Shown piece after piece: positions 56,731 through 64,000 of a stretch of 64,000 nucleotides of DNA. The translations under genes and the position numbers were made by a program. This DNA comes from Pseudomonadota bacterium (GTDB lineage Bacteria; Pseudomonadota; Gammaproteobacteria; Xanthomonadales; Xanthomonadaceae): contig JAEWBY010000079.1 of assembly GCA_023390905.1 (NCBI GenBank), positions 1 through 64,000 on the forward strand, in the 5' to 3' direction. The notes beneath the pieces are model-generated. The model was not told the DNA's origin, did not search any database, and saw nothing but the letters and a program-made list of their open reading frames with translations. Positions within the stretch are counted from its first letter, which is position 1, and the number at the start of each line of letters is the position of its first letter.

Positions 56731-57962
56731 AGACAGAAAAGACGGAAATCCTGATCATCGGCGCCGGTCCGGCAGGTTCGGTCGCGGCCGCCATGCTCAG
56801 GAAGCAGGGGCGCCAGGTGCTGATGATCGAGCGCGAGCAATTCCCGCGCTTCTCCATCGGTGAAAGCCTGCTGCCGCAGAGCATGGAATACATCGAAGCC
56901 GCCGGACTGCTGCAGGATGTGGTCGAAGCCGGTTTCCAGCACAAGAACGGCGCGGCGTTCGAGCGCGGCGATCGTCATACCGAATTCGATTTCCGCGACA
57001 AGTTCTCGCCGGGCTGGGGCACGACCTATCAGGTGCAGCGCGCCACGTTCGATGAAGTGCTCGCGCGCGGCGCCGAACGCATGGGAACCGAGCTGCGCTT
57101 CGGCCACGAAGTGCTGGCCGTGGAGCCCGGCGAGCAGCCGCGCGCGCGCGTGCGCTCGCCCGAGGGCGAGGAGTACCTGATCGAGGCGGACTTCATGCTG
57201 GACGCCAGCGGCTTCGCACGCCTGCTGCCGCGCCTGCTGCAACTGGAATCGCCTTCCAGCTTCCCGGTGCGCGGCGCGATTTTCACGCACGTGCGTGACC
57301 ATATCGCGCACGATGCCGGTTTCGATCGGAACAAGATCCTGATCACCACGCACCCGGATCACGTGGACGTCTGGTACTGGACGATTCCGTTCTCCAACGG
57401 CTGCTGCTCGCTGGGCGTGGTCGCCGAGCCGGACTTCCTCGCGCGCTACGAAGGCACCGACGAAGAGCGCCTGAAGGCGGCCGTCGCCGAAGCGCCGAAC
57501 CTGTCGCGCCTGCTGCGGAATGCCGAATGGGGCGTGCTCCCGGTGCGCCGGATCACCGGCTACTCGGCTAACGTCAGTTCGCTGTGGGGACCGGGCTTCG
57601 CGCTGCTCGGCAACGCGGGCGAATTCCTCGATCCCGTGTTTTCCTCCGGCGTGACCATCGCGTTCCGCTCGGCCGAACTGGCCGCCGACTGCCTGCGCCG
57701 CAAGTACGCCGGTGAATCGGTGGACTGGGAACAGGAGTACGCCATTCCGCTGCGCGCCGGCGTGTCGACGTTCCGCCGCTTCGTCGAAGCATGGTATTCG
57801 GGCACGTTCCAGAAGATCATCTTCCATCCGGATCAACAGCCGGACATCCGCCGCATGATCTGTTCGATCCTGGCCGGCTACGCGTGGGACACCAACAACC
57901 CGTACGTCGCCGATGCCAGCGGTCGCCGCCTGCGCGTGCTGGAGGAACTGTGCGCCGGCTGA
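56727..57962 (+). CDS. FAD-dependent halogenase
   Basis: A 411-residue flavoprotein. The FAD loop is IIGAGPAGSVAAA (residues 10-22). The halogenase signature WxWxIP is present as WYWTIP (216-221), and the catalytic Lys73 lies in GFQHKNGAAF, at the same number as in the pyrrole/phenol halogenase PltA. The GESLLPQSM segment (45-53) also fits that group. Xanthomonadins are known brominated aryl polyenes, so a bromination of the aromatic end is the most likely role. Hydroxylase activity is an alternative. Confidence 0.87.
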   Translation: MKTEKTEILIIGAGPAGSVAAAMLRKQGRQVLMIEREQFPRFSIGESLLPQSMEYIEAAGLLQDVVEAGFQHKNGAAFERGDRHTEFDFRDKFSPGWGTTYQVQRATFDEVLARGAERMGTELRFGHEVLAVEPGEQPRARVRSPEGEEYLIEADFMLDASGFARLLPRLLQLESPSSFPVRGAIFTHVRDHIAHDAGFDRNKILITTHPDHVDVWYWTIPFSNGCCSLGVVAEPDFLARYEGTDEERLKAAVAEAPNLSRLLRNAEWGVLPVRRITGYSANVSSLWGPGFALLGNAGEFLDPVFSSGVTIAFRSAELAADCLRRKYAGESVDWEQEYAIPLRAGVSTFRRFVEAWYSGTFQKIIFHPDQQPDIRRMICSILAGYAWDTNNPYVADASGRRLRVLEELCAG

Positions 57963-58483
57963 TCGCCGCGACGCTCCTGCTGCTGGCGGCCTGCGCGCAC
58001 CGCATGCCGCCCGCCGCGATCGCGCTGCCGCCGCTGCGGCTGGCGCCTGCCGCGCTGGGCGGAGAACTGGCCGCGCAGCAACGCCTGCAGTTCCGCTTCG
58101 GCGCGCAGCAGCGTGAACTGGACGCACTGCTGGAAGTCGATGCCGGGGAAGTGCGGCTGGCGGTGCAGGCGATGGGCCAGTCGGGCGTGCGGCTGCAATG
58201 GGATGGCAAGCAGTTGCACGAGCAGCGCGCGCCCTGGTTGCCGGCCGCCGTGCGCAGCGAACGGGTGCTGGATGATCTGCAGTTCTCGCTGTGGCCGATC
58301 GAAGCGATCCGCGCCGCGCTACCGCCCGGATGGAGCGTGGAAGACGATGGCCGCGAGCGCCGCCTCGTGCATGAGGGCGAGGCCTGGCTGCGGGTGACGC
58401 GTCTTGCCGATCGCCTGCAACTGGTCAATCGCGCCGAAGGGTATCAACTGGATATACAGACGCTCGGCGGTGACATGCCATGA
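57950..58483 (+). CDS. DUF3261-type small outer-membrane lipoprotein
   Basis: A 177-residue lipoprotein with a signal peptide ending in LLAAC. GTG start behind a GGAGGA site, overlapping the halogenase by 13 bases. DUF3261 proteins recur in aryl-polyene clusters and may serve as a LolB-like receptor for the pigment at the outer membrane. That role is inference. Confidence 0.83.
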   Translation: MRRLIAATLLLLAACAHRMPPAAIALPPLRLAPAALGGELAAQQRLQFRFGAQQRELDALLEVDAGEVRLAVQAMGQSGVRLQWDGKQLHEQRAPWLPAAVRSERVLDDLQFSLWPIEAIRAALPPGWSVEDDGRERRLVHEGEAWLRVTRLADRLQLVNRAEGYQLDIQTLGGDMP

Positions 58484-59673
58484 GCGGCCCGGATATCCAT
58501 CTCAACGAACTCGGCATCACCTGCGCGCTGGGTGAGGGCGCGGATGCGGTCGCCGACGCGCTGTTCCGCAGTGATGCGCCTGGCGGGCTGTGCATCACGG
58601 ATCAGTTCACGCCGGGTCGCGAACTGATGCTCGGCCGCGCCCCGGTCGCGCTGCCGCTGCTCGATGACTGTCCCGTGCAACTGCGCGGGCGCAACAACGC
58701 CCTGCTGCGCAGCGCCTATCGCCAGATCGCCCCGGCCGTGCAGGCGCTGGTGGCACGCCACGGAAGCGACCGCATCGCGATCATTCTCGGCACCAGCACT
58801 TCCGGCATCGGCGAGTCCGAGCAGGCGCTTCCGCACAAGCTGCGCACCGGCGCCTGGCCTGCAGGCTTCCATTACGTGCAACAGGAAATCGGCACGCCGG
58901 CGCGCTTCATCGCGGCCGAGTCCGGCATCACCGGGCCGGCATGGACGATTTCCACCGCATGTTCGTCCAGTGCGAAGGCGCTGGCTTCCGGCGCACGCCT
59001 GTTGCGCGCCGGCATCGTCGATGCGGTGATCGCCGGCGGCGCCGATTCGCTGTGCCGCTTCACCCTCGACGGTTTCAGTGCGCTGGACTCGGTATCGGCC
59101 GGGCGCTGCAATCCGTTTTCGCGCAACCGCAACGGCATCAACATCGGTGAGGGCGCCGCGCTGTTCGTGATGAGCCGCGAGCCCGGTCCGGTGCGCCTGG
59201 CCGGCTGGGGCGAAACCGCCGATGCGCACCATATTTCCGCGCCCGAACCCCAGGGCCGCGGCGCGATCGCGGCCATCCGGCAAGCGCTCGACAAGGCCGG
59301 GATACAGGCCGGGGCCATCGATTACATCAACCTGCACGGCACCGCCACGCCGCAGAACGATGCGATGGAAAGTCGCGCCGTCCATGCCACCATGCCGGCG
59401 GGCGTGGCGGTCAGTTCGACCAAACCGTTGACCGGCCATACGCTCGGCGCTGCGGGCGCGATCGAGGCCGGGCTGTGCTGGCTGACGCTCGCGGCCAATC
59501 CGCAGCGCCGGCTGCCGCCGCACTGGTGGGACGGCCAGGCCGATGCCGAATTGCCGCCGCTGCATTTCGTCCAACCGGGAGCCTGCGCCCATCATCGGCT
59601 GCGCTATCTGTTGAGCCACTCCTTCGCTTTCGGCGGCAGCAATGCCGTCCTGCTGTTCGGAGCCGGCGCATGA
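58480..59673 (+). CDS. Beta-ketoacyl-ACP synthase (active partner of chain-length factor)
   Basis: A 397-residue condensing enzyme with the complete triad Cys161 (STACSSS), His286 (NLHGTAT) and His320 (TGHTLGAAG). It would elongate the polyene by two carbons per cycle in a complex with the Cys-less chain-length factor at 45801. Overlaps the lipoprotein gene by four bases. Confidence 0.9.
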   Translation: MSGPDIHLNELGITCALGEGADAVADALFRSDAPGGLCITDQFTPGRELMLGRAPVALPLLDDCPVQLRGRNNALLRSAYRQIAPAVQALVARHGSDRIAIILGTSTSGIGESEQALPHKLRTGAWPAGFHYVQQEIGTPARFIAAESGITGPAWTISTACSSSAKALASGARLLRAGIVDAVIAGGADSLCRFTLDGFSALDSVSAGRCNPFSRNRNGINIGEGAALFVMSREPGPVRLAGWGETADAHHISAPEPQGRGAIAAIRQALDKAGIQAGAIDYINLHGTATPQNDAMESRAVHATMPAGVAVSSTKPLTGHTLGAAGAIEAGLCWLTLAANPQRRLPPHWWDGQADAELPPLHFVQPGACAHHRLRYLLSHSFAFGGSNAVLLFGAGA

Positions 59674-60137
59674 GCGACTCCACGTTCCCGCTCTACGACA
59701 TCGAACGCGTCATCCCGCATCGCGGCACGCTGCGCCTGATCGATCGCCTGCTGGCGTGGGACTCGGAGAGCGTGGCGGTCGAGGTCCGCGTGCCGGCCGA
59801 TGGTCCGTTCAACGATGAGGACGGCGTTCCGGCGTGGGTCGGCATCGAATACATGGCCCAGGCCATCGCCGCGTGGGCCGGCTGCCGCGCGCGGGCGCGG
59901 GGCGGCGAACCCAATATCGGTTTCCTGCTCGGCACGCGCCGCTATGAAGCGCGGCTGCCGCATTTTCCCTCCGGCACCGTATTGCGGGTGGAGGCGGTGT
60001 GCGAACTCCTGGGCGACAATGGGCTGGGGATGTTCGCCTGCCGGATCCTGGCGGACGGACAGGAAATCGCAAGCGCCAACGTGTCGGTGTTCGAACCGCC
60101 GGACGCGATGGCTTATCTGGAGAACGAGCAAGCATGA
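59670..60137 (+). CDS. Hotdog 3-hydroxyacyl-ACP dehydratase-like protein lacking the catalytic His
   Basis: A 155-residue FabZ/FabA-like protein ([26 protein letters not shown]). Compared with FabZ the conserved Glu is kept (Glu60), but the catalytic His fourteen residues before it is Pro46 (GPFNDEDG in place of GHFP). It may act only as a partner of the hotdog domain fused to the ligase, in the way ApeI:ApeP-type dehydratases are known to form heteromers. Overlaps the ketosynthase by four bases. Confidence 0.85.
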   Translation: MSDSTFPLYDIERVIPHRGTLRLIDRLLAWDSESVAVEVRVPADGPFNDEDGVPAWVGIEYMAQAIAAWAGCRARARGGEPNIGFLLGTRRYEARLPHFPSGTVLRVEAVCELLGDNGLGMFACRILADGQEIASANVSVFEPPDAMAYLENEQA

Positions 60138-60868
60138 ATGGAGATTCGACGGTCCTGGTCACCGGGGCCAGCCGCGGCATTGGACGCGCCATCGCACTGC
60201 GCATCGCGCAGGACGGCTTCGACGTGGTGGTGCATTACCGCAACCGCGCGCAGGACGCCGAAGCCGTGGCCGCCGAAATCCGCGCGCTCGGCCGGCAGGC
60301 GCGCGTGCTCGGATTCGACGTGGCCGATCGCGCCGCCGCAGCCCAGGTGCTCGATGCCGACGTCGGCGCCCATGGCGCGTACTACGGCGTGGTGTGCAAT
60401 GCCGGCATCGCGCGCGATACCGCGTTTCCGGCGATGACCGGCGAGGAATGGGACGCGGTGATCCACACCAACCTCGATGCGTTCTACAACGTGCTCAATC
60501 CGCTGATCATGCCGATGGTGCGCCGGCGCAAGCCGGGCCGCATCGTCACCTTGTCCTCGGTGTCGGGACTGGTGGGCAATCGCGGCCAGACCAACTACAG
60601 CGCGGCCAAGGCCGGCATCATCGGCGCGACCAAGGCGCTGGCGCTGGAACTGGCCAGCCGCGGGATCACCGTGAACTGCGTGGCGCCGGGGCTGATCGAT
60701 ACCGAGATGGTCGCGGCCGAAGTGGTGGACGAGGCACTGAAGATGATCCCGATGCGCCGCATGGGCCAGCCCGCGGAAGTGGCTTCCGTGGTGGCGTTCC
60801 TGCTGTCGCCGTCGGCGTCCTACGTCACGCGCCAGGTCATTTCGGTCAACGGAGGGCTGATCGGATGA
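60134..60868 (+). CDS. 3-oxoacyl-ACP reductase (FabG type)
   Basis: A 244-residue short-chain dehydrogenase. The NADPH loop is [11 protein letters not shown], the catalytic Ser is in SSVSGL, and Tyr and Lys are in NYSAAKAG. It would reduce 3-keto intermediates to 3-hydroxy ones for dehydration. Overlaps both neighbours by four bases. Confidence 0.92.
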   Translation: MNGDSTVLVTGASRGIGRAIALRIAQDGFDVVVHYRNRAQDAEAVAAEIRALGRQARVLGFDVADRAAAAQVLDADVGAHGAYYGVVCNAGIARDTAFPAMTGEEWDAVIHTNLDAFYNVLNPLIMPMVRRRKPGRIVTLSSVSGLVGNRGQTNYSAAKAGIIGATKALALELASRGITVNCVAPGLIDTEMVAAEVVDEALKMIPMRRMGQPAEVASVVAFLLSPSASYVTRQVISVNGGLIG

Positions 60869-62106
60869 GCCACGCATTCAAGCGCGTCGTCGTCACCGGC
60901 GGCGGCACCATCAGTCCGCTGGGCCATGACTGGCCGAGTGTCCATCTGCGCCTGCGCGAATGCCGCAACGCCGTGCGCCGCATGGACGAGTGGGACATCT
61001 TCGAAGGCCTGAACACCAAGCTCGCCGCCCCGGCCGAAGCCTTCGAACTGCCCGCGCACTACAACCGGAAGACCACCCGCAGCATGGGCCGCGTGGCGAT
61101 CATGTCGGTGCGCGCGACCGAGCTGGCGTTGCAGGAAGCCAAGCTGCTCGGTGATCCGGTGCTGAAGAGCGGCCAGGTCGGCGTGTCCTACGGTTCGTCG
61201 GCCGGATCGCACGGCGCGATTGGCGATTTCGGCCGCATGCTCAACAACCATTCGACCGAGGGCATCAACGCCACCACGTACCTGAAAATGATGAGCCACA
61301 CCGCGCCGGTAAACATCGGCGTGTTCTTCGGGCTGCAGGGTCGCGTCATCACCACCTCGAGCGCATGCACCTCCGGCAGCCAGGGCGTCGGTTCGGCGTA
61401 CGAGGCGATCCGCTTCGGCAAGCAGACGGCGATGATCGCCGGCGGCGCCGAGCAGCTCGACGCCACCGCGGCGGCGGTGTTCGACACGTTGTTCGCCACC
61501 AGCGTGCGCAACCATGATCCGGAAACCACGCCGCGTCCGTTCGACGCCAACCGCGACGGACTGGTGCTGGGCGAGGGCGCCTGCACGCTGGTGCTGGAAG
61601 AACTCGAACACGCACGCGCGCGCGGCGCGAACATCCTGGCGGAGATCGTCGGCTACGGCACCAACAGCGACGGCCAGCACGTCACCCAGCCCAGCGCCGA
61701 CACGATGGCCGATGCGATGCGCCTGGCGCTGGCCGACGCGGGACTGGACGCGCAGCAGATCGGCTACGTCAATGCGCACGGGACCGCCACCGATCACGGC
61801 GACATCGCCGAGACCGCCGCCACCGCGCAGGTGTTCGGCCCGCGCATGCCGATCAGTTCGCTGAAGAGCTATGTCGGCCACACGCTCGGCGCCTGCGGAG
61901 CGTATGAAGCCTGGATCACCGTGCAGATGATGCGCGAAGGCTGGTTCGCCCCGACGCTCAATCTGGAAACGCGCGACCCGCGTTGCGCCGAACTCGATTA
62001 CATCACCGGTGAAGGCCGCGACATGCAGCCCGAGTACGTGATGAGCAACAACTTTGCCTTCGGCGGAATCAACACCTCGCTGATCTTCCGCCGCTGGCAT
62101 GCGTAG
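60865..62106 (+). CDS. FabF-like beta-ketoacyl-ACP synthase of the polyene cluster
   Basis: A 413-residue condensing enzyme with triad Cys168 (SSACTSGSQ), His305 (NAHGTAT) and His339 (VGHTLGACG). It is distinct from the ketosynthase at 58480 and may do the first condensation or an early round. It is the last gene of the pathway operon; the next gene begins 29 bases later with its own AAAGGAG site. Confidence 0.92.
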   Translation: MSHAFKRVVVTGGGTISPLGHDWPSVHLRLRECRNAVRRMDEWDIFEGLNTKLAAPAEAFELPAHYNRKTTRSMGRVAIMSVRATELALQEAKLLGDPVLKSGQVGVSYGSSAGSHGAIGDFGRMLNNHSTEGINATTYLKMMSHTAPVNIGVFFGLQGRVITTSSACTSGSQGVGSAYEAIRFGKQTAMIAGGAEQLDATAAAVFDTLFATSVRNHDPETTPRPFDANRDGLVLGEGACTLVLEELEHARARGANILAEIVGYGTNSDGQHVTQPSADTMADAMRLALADAGLDAQQIGYVNAHGTATDHGDIAETAATAQVFGPRMPISSLKSYVGHTLGACGAYEAWITVQMMREGWFAPTLNLETRDPRCAELDYITGEGRDMQPEYVMSNNFAFGGINTSLIFRRWHA

Positions 62107-62134
62107 CCCCTGAACCATCCACAAAGGAGTTGTC

Positions 62135-62575
62135 ATGAAGTCTTTCATTGCTGCATCGCTGCTGGCCCTGCTGGTCGCCGCCCCGCACGCGCAGGCCCGC
62201 GAGACGCGCGTCGAAGGTTCCTTCGAGGAACTGGTCAATTCGCCCGAAGCCAAGCAGGCCGGCATCGACGGCAGCGTGCGCTTCTATCTGGCCGGCCAGA
62301 AGACGCCGGCAATCGCCTCGCGCATGGGCGAGGATGTCTCCAACAAGAAGACCAACGCGGCCAACAAGTCCGACGCCGAAGCCTGCCGCTGGGTGACGCT
62401 GTCGGTGTTGAAGGCGTTCCAGGATTCGGCCAAGTCGCGCGGCGCCAACGCGGTGATCGACATGGTCAGCTACTACAAGAAGAACGAATTCAAGAGCGCC
62501 ACCAACTACGAATGCTACGCCGGCGCGATCATGGCCGGCATGGCGATGAAGGGCACCTACGCCAAGGTGAAATAA
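62135..62575 (+). CDS. Small secreted protein of unknown function
   Basis: A 146-residue protein with a Sec signal peptide (ASLLALLVAAPHAQA, cleavage near residue 21). The mature part is rich in Lys, with three Cys-containing segments or fewer and a GANAVIDMVSYYKKNEFKSA stretch. Similar proteins in xanthomonads have sometimes been labelled excinuclease-like, without support in the sequence. It may share the transcript of the pigment genes. Confidence 0.7.
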   Translation: MKSFIAASLLALLVAAPHAQARETRVEGSFEELVNSPEAKQAGIDGSVRFYLAGQKTPAIASRMGEDVSNKKTNAANKSDAEACRWVTLSVLKAFQDSAKSRGANAVIDMVSYYKKNEFKSATNYECYAGAIMAGMAMKGTYAKVK

Positions 62576-62593
62576 CCGACGATTCCGTCATCG

Positions 62594-62619
62594 AAAAGCC
62601 CGGCATTGCCGGGCTTTTT
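62594..62619. terminator. Intrinsic terminator after the pigment locus
   Basis: AAAAGCCCGGC / GCCGGGCTTTT form a perfect 11-bp stem with a three-base loop, ending in T on both strands, between convergent genes. Confidence 0.9.
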
Positions 62620-64000
62620 CATCTTGGCAAGCGCTGCGTCCTCAGCCGCAGCGCATTGAACACCACCGAAGCCGAGCTCAGGCTCATCGCCAGCGCCGCC
62701 AGCATCGGTGACAGCAGCGGCCCGCCGAACAGCGCGAGCACGCCGGCGGCCACCGGCACGCCCAGCGCGTTGTAGAGGAAGGCGAAGCCCAGGTTCTGCC
62801 GCATGTTGCGCACGGTGGCATCGGACAATGCGCGGGCGCGCACGATGCCGTTGAGATCACCCTTCACCAGCGTGACCTGTGCGCTCGACATCGCCACGTC
62901 GGTGCCGGTGCCCATCGCGATGCCGACATCGGCGGCCGCCAGCGCGGGCGCATCGTTGATGCCGTCACCGGCCATCGCCACGCGATGGCCCTGCGCCTGC
63001 AATTGCCTCACCAGCGCCGCCTTGTCGGCCGGGCGCACCTCACCATGCACTTCATCGATGCCGACCTGCGCGGCCACGGCCCGTGCGGTGCGTTCACCGT
63101 CGCCGGTGGCCATGATGATGCGCATGCCGACCGCGTGCAGCGCACGCAGTGCCGAGGGCGTGGTCTTCTTGATCGGATCGGCCACGGCGATGAGCCCGGC
63201 GATGCGACCGTCGCGTGCCAGATACATCACGCTGGCGGCCTCGGCGCGCAGGCGGCGGCTCTGCGCCTCCAACGCCGTCACGTCGATGCCCTGCGACTGC
63301 ATCAATGCCGTGTTGCCCAGCGCCAGGACATGCCCATCCACTCGCCCGTGCACGCCGATGCCGATGGAGGATTCGAATTCCTGCGCGGGCGAAAGGGCCA
63401 GGCCGCGTTGGCGCGCTTCGGCCACGATGGCCTGCGCCAGCGGGTGTTCGCTGCCGGCATCGAGACTGGCGGCCAGCCGCAGCAGTTCATCCGCGTCCTG
63501 GTCGCCGGCGGCGATGACTTCGCGGAACACCGGCCGCCCTTCGGTGATGGTGCCGGTCTTGTCGACGATCAGTGTGTCGATGCGGCGCAGTGTCTCGATC
63601 GCTTCGGCGTCGCGGAACAGCACGCCGGCCTGTGCGGCGCGACCGCTGGCGACCATCACCGACATCGGCGTGGCCAGTCCGAGCGCACAGGGGCAGGCGA
63701 TGATCAGCACCGAGACCGCGTTGAGCACCGCATGGGTCCACGAGGGTTCAGGCCCGAACAGGCCCCAGCCCAGCAGCGTGATGAGCGAAGCGGAGATCAC
63801 CGCGAGCACGAACCAGAACGAGACCTTGTCCGCCAATCGCTGCATCGGCGCGCGCGATCGCTGCGCCTGCGCCACCAGCTGCACGATCTGGGCGAGCATG
63901 CTGTCGCTGCCGACGCGTTCGGCGCGGATGATCAGGCTGCCGTTGCTGTTGAGCGTGGCGCCGATCACGGTATCGCCGACACTCTTCGCCACCGGCATCG
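62619..64000 (-). CDS. copA: Heavy-metal (Cu+-type) translocating P-type ATPase, C-terminal part (5' beyond window)
   Basis: About 460 residues of a P1B ATPase reach the right edge of the window, where the frame is still open. The metal-binding CPC motif is in ACPCALGLATP, the phosphorylated Asp in VDKTGTITEG, and the hinge in GDGINDAPAL. The last helices carry YNALGVP and MSLSS, the pattern of the Cu(I)-exporting P1B-1 group. The N-terminal metal-binding domain would lie outside. Confidence 0.9.
   Translation of the reverse strand, partial: MPVAKSVGDTVIGATLNSNGSLIIRAERVGSDSMLAQIVQLVAQAQRSRAPMQRLADKVSFWFVLAVISASLITLLGWGLFGPEPSWTHAVLNAVSVLIIACPCALGLATPMSVMVASGRAAQAGVLFRDAEAIETLRRIDTLIVDKTGTITEGRPVFREVIAAGDQDADELLRLAASLDAGSEHPLAQAIVAEARQRGLALSPAQEFESSIGIGVHGRVDGHVLALGNTALMQSQGIDVTALEAQSRRLRAEAASVMYLARDGRIAGLIAVADPIKKTTPSALRALHAVGMRIIMATGDGERTARAVAAQVGIDEVHGEVRPADKAALVRQLQAQGHRVAMAGDGINDAPALAAADVGIAMGTGTDVAMSSAQVTLVKGDLNGIVRARALSDATVRNMRQNLGFAFLYNALGVPVAAGVLALFGGPLLSPMLAALAMSLSSASVVFNALRLRTQRLPR

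Noticed and set aside
59800..60864. A longer version of the last ketosynthase, running through the dehydratase and reductase genes
   Set aside because: The upstream part is an Arg-rich shadow; ATG at 60865 overlaps the reductase stop and gives the normal FabF N-terminus.

Overview
The window is GC-rich, densely packed bacterial DNA with no mobile elements. The evidence points to a gammaproteobacterium of the Xanthomonadaceae/Lysobacteraceae: a 41-residue two-cysteine ribosomal protein L36, dispersed GGGATTCG-type repeats, a rlmN-pilF-rodZ-yfgM-bamB-der block, and a large aryl-polyene (xanthomonadin-type) pigment cluster carrying a halogenase. The placement rests on protein and motif recognition; I could not run a database search.

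Layout, left to right. 1-9.6 kb: the end of an RND efflux permease, an unrecognised protein, then a minus-strand group with both agmatine-to-putrescine enzymes (aguA, aguB), an acetyltransferase, a TraB-family membrane protein, an MFS-like carrier and a Tat-exported aldo/keto reductase. 9.7-18.3 kb: rpmJ (minus), then cmk, rpsA behind a strongly folded leader, ihfB, lapA-lapB, and three surface-glycan genes (a WecA/MraY-family transferase, a FlaA1/WbpM-type dehydratase, galU). 18.4-22.9 kb: a minus-strand fatty-acid oxidation operon (PsrA-like TetR regulator, FadN-type enzyme, thiolase) with a perfect operator over its promoter. 23-31 kb: ndk, rlmN, pilF, rodZ, yfgM, bamB, der, moeA. 31-45 kb: a rhodanese-MoeB fusion, a CPA2 antiporter, folD, guaBA, tadA, orn, and the divergent ppsA/ppsR pair, followed by DUF1249 and two tRNA genes.

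45.8-62.1 kb is the most distinctive part: eighteen same-strand genes, most overlapping their neighbour, that look like one complete aryl-polyene pathway. An ammonia lyase may make or modify the aromatic starter. An AMP ligase fused to a hotdog dehydratase would load the starter on one of two acyl carrier proteins. Two ketosynthases, a Cys-less chain-length factor, a ketoreductase and two dehydratases would build the polyene, and a thioesterase would edit it. A FAD-dependent halogenase would (by inference) brominate it. A glycosyltransferase and two acyltransferases would join it to a lipid. A LolA-like carrier, an MMPL exporter and a small lipoprotein would move it to the outer membrane. The window closes with a small secreted protein and the 3' part of a Cu(I)-type P1B ATPase.
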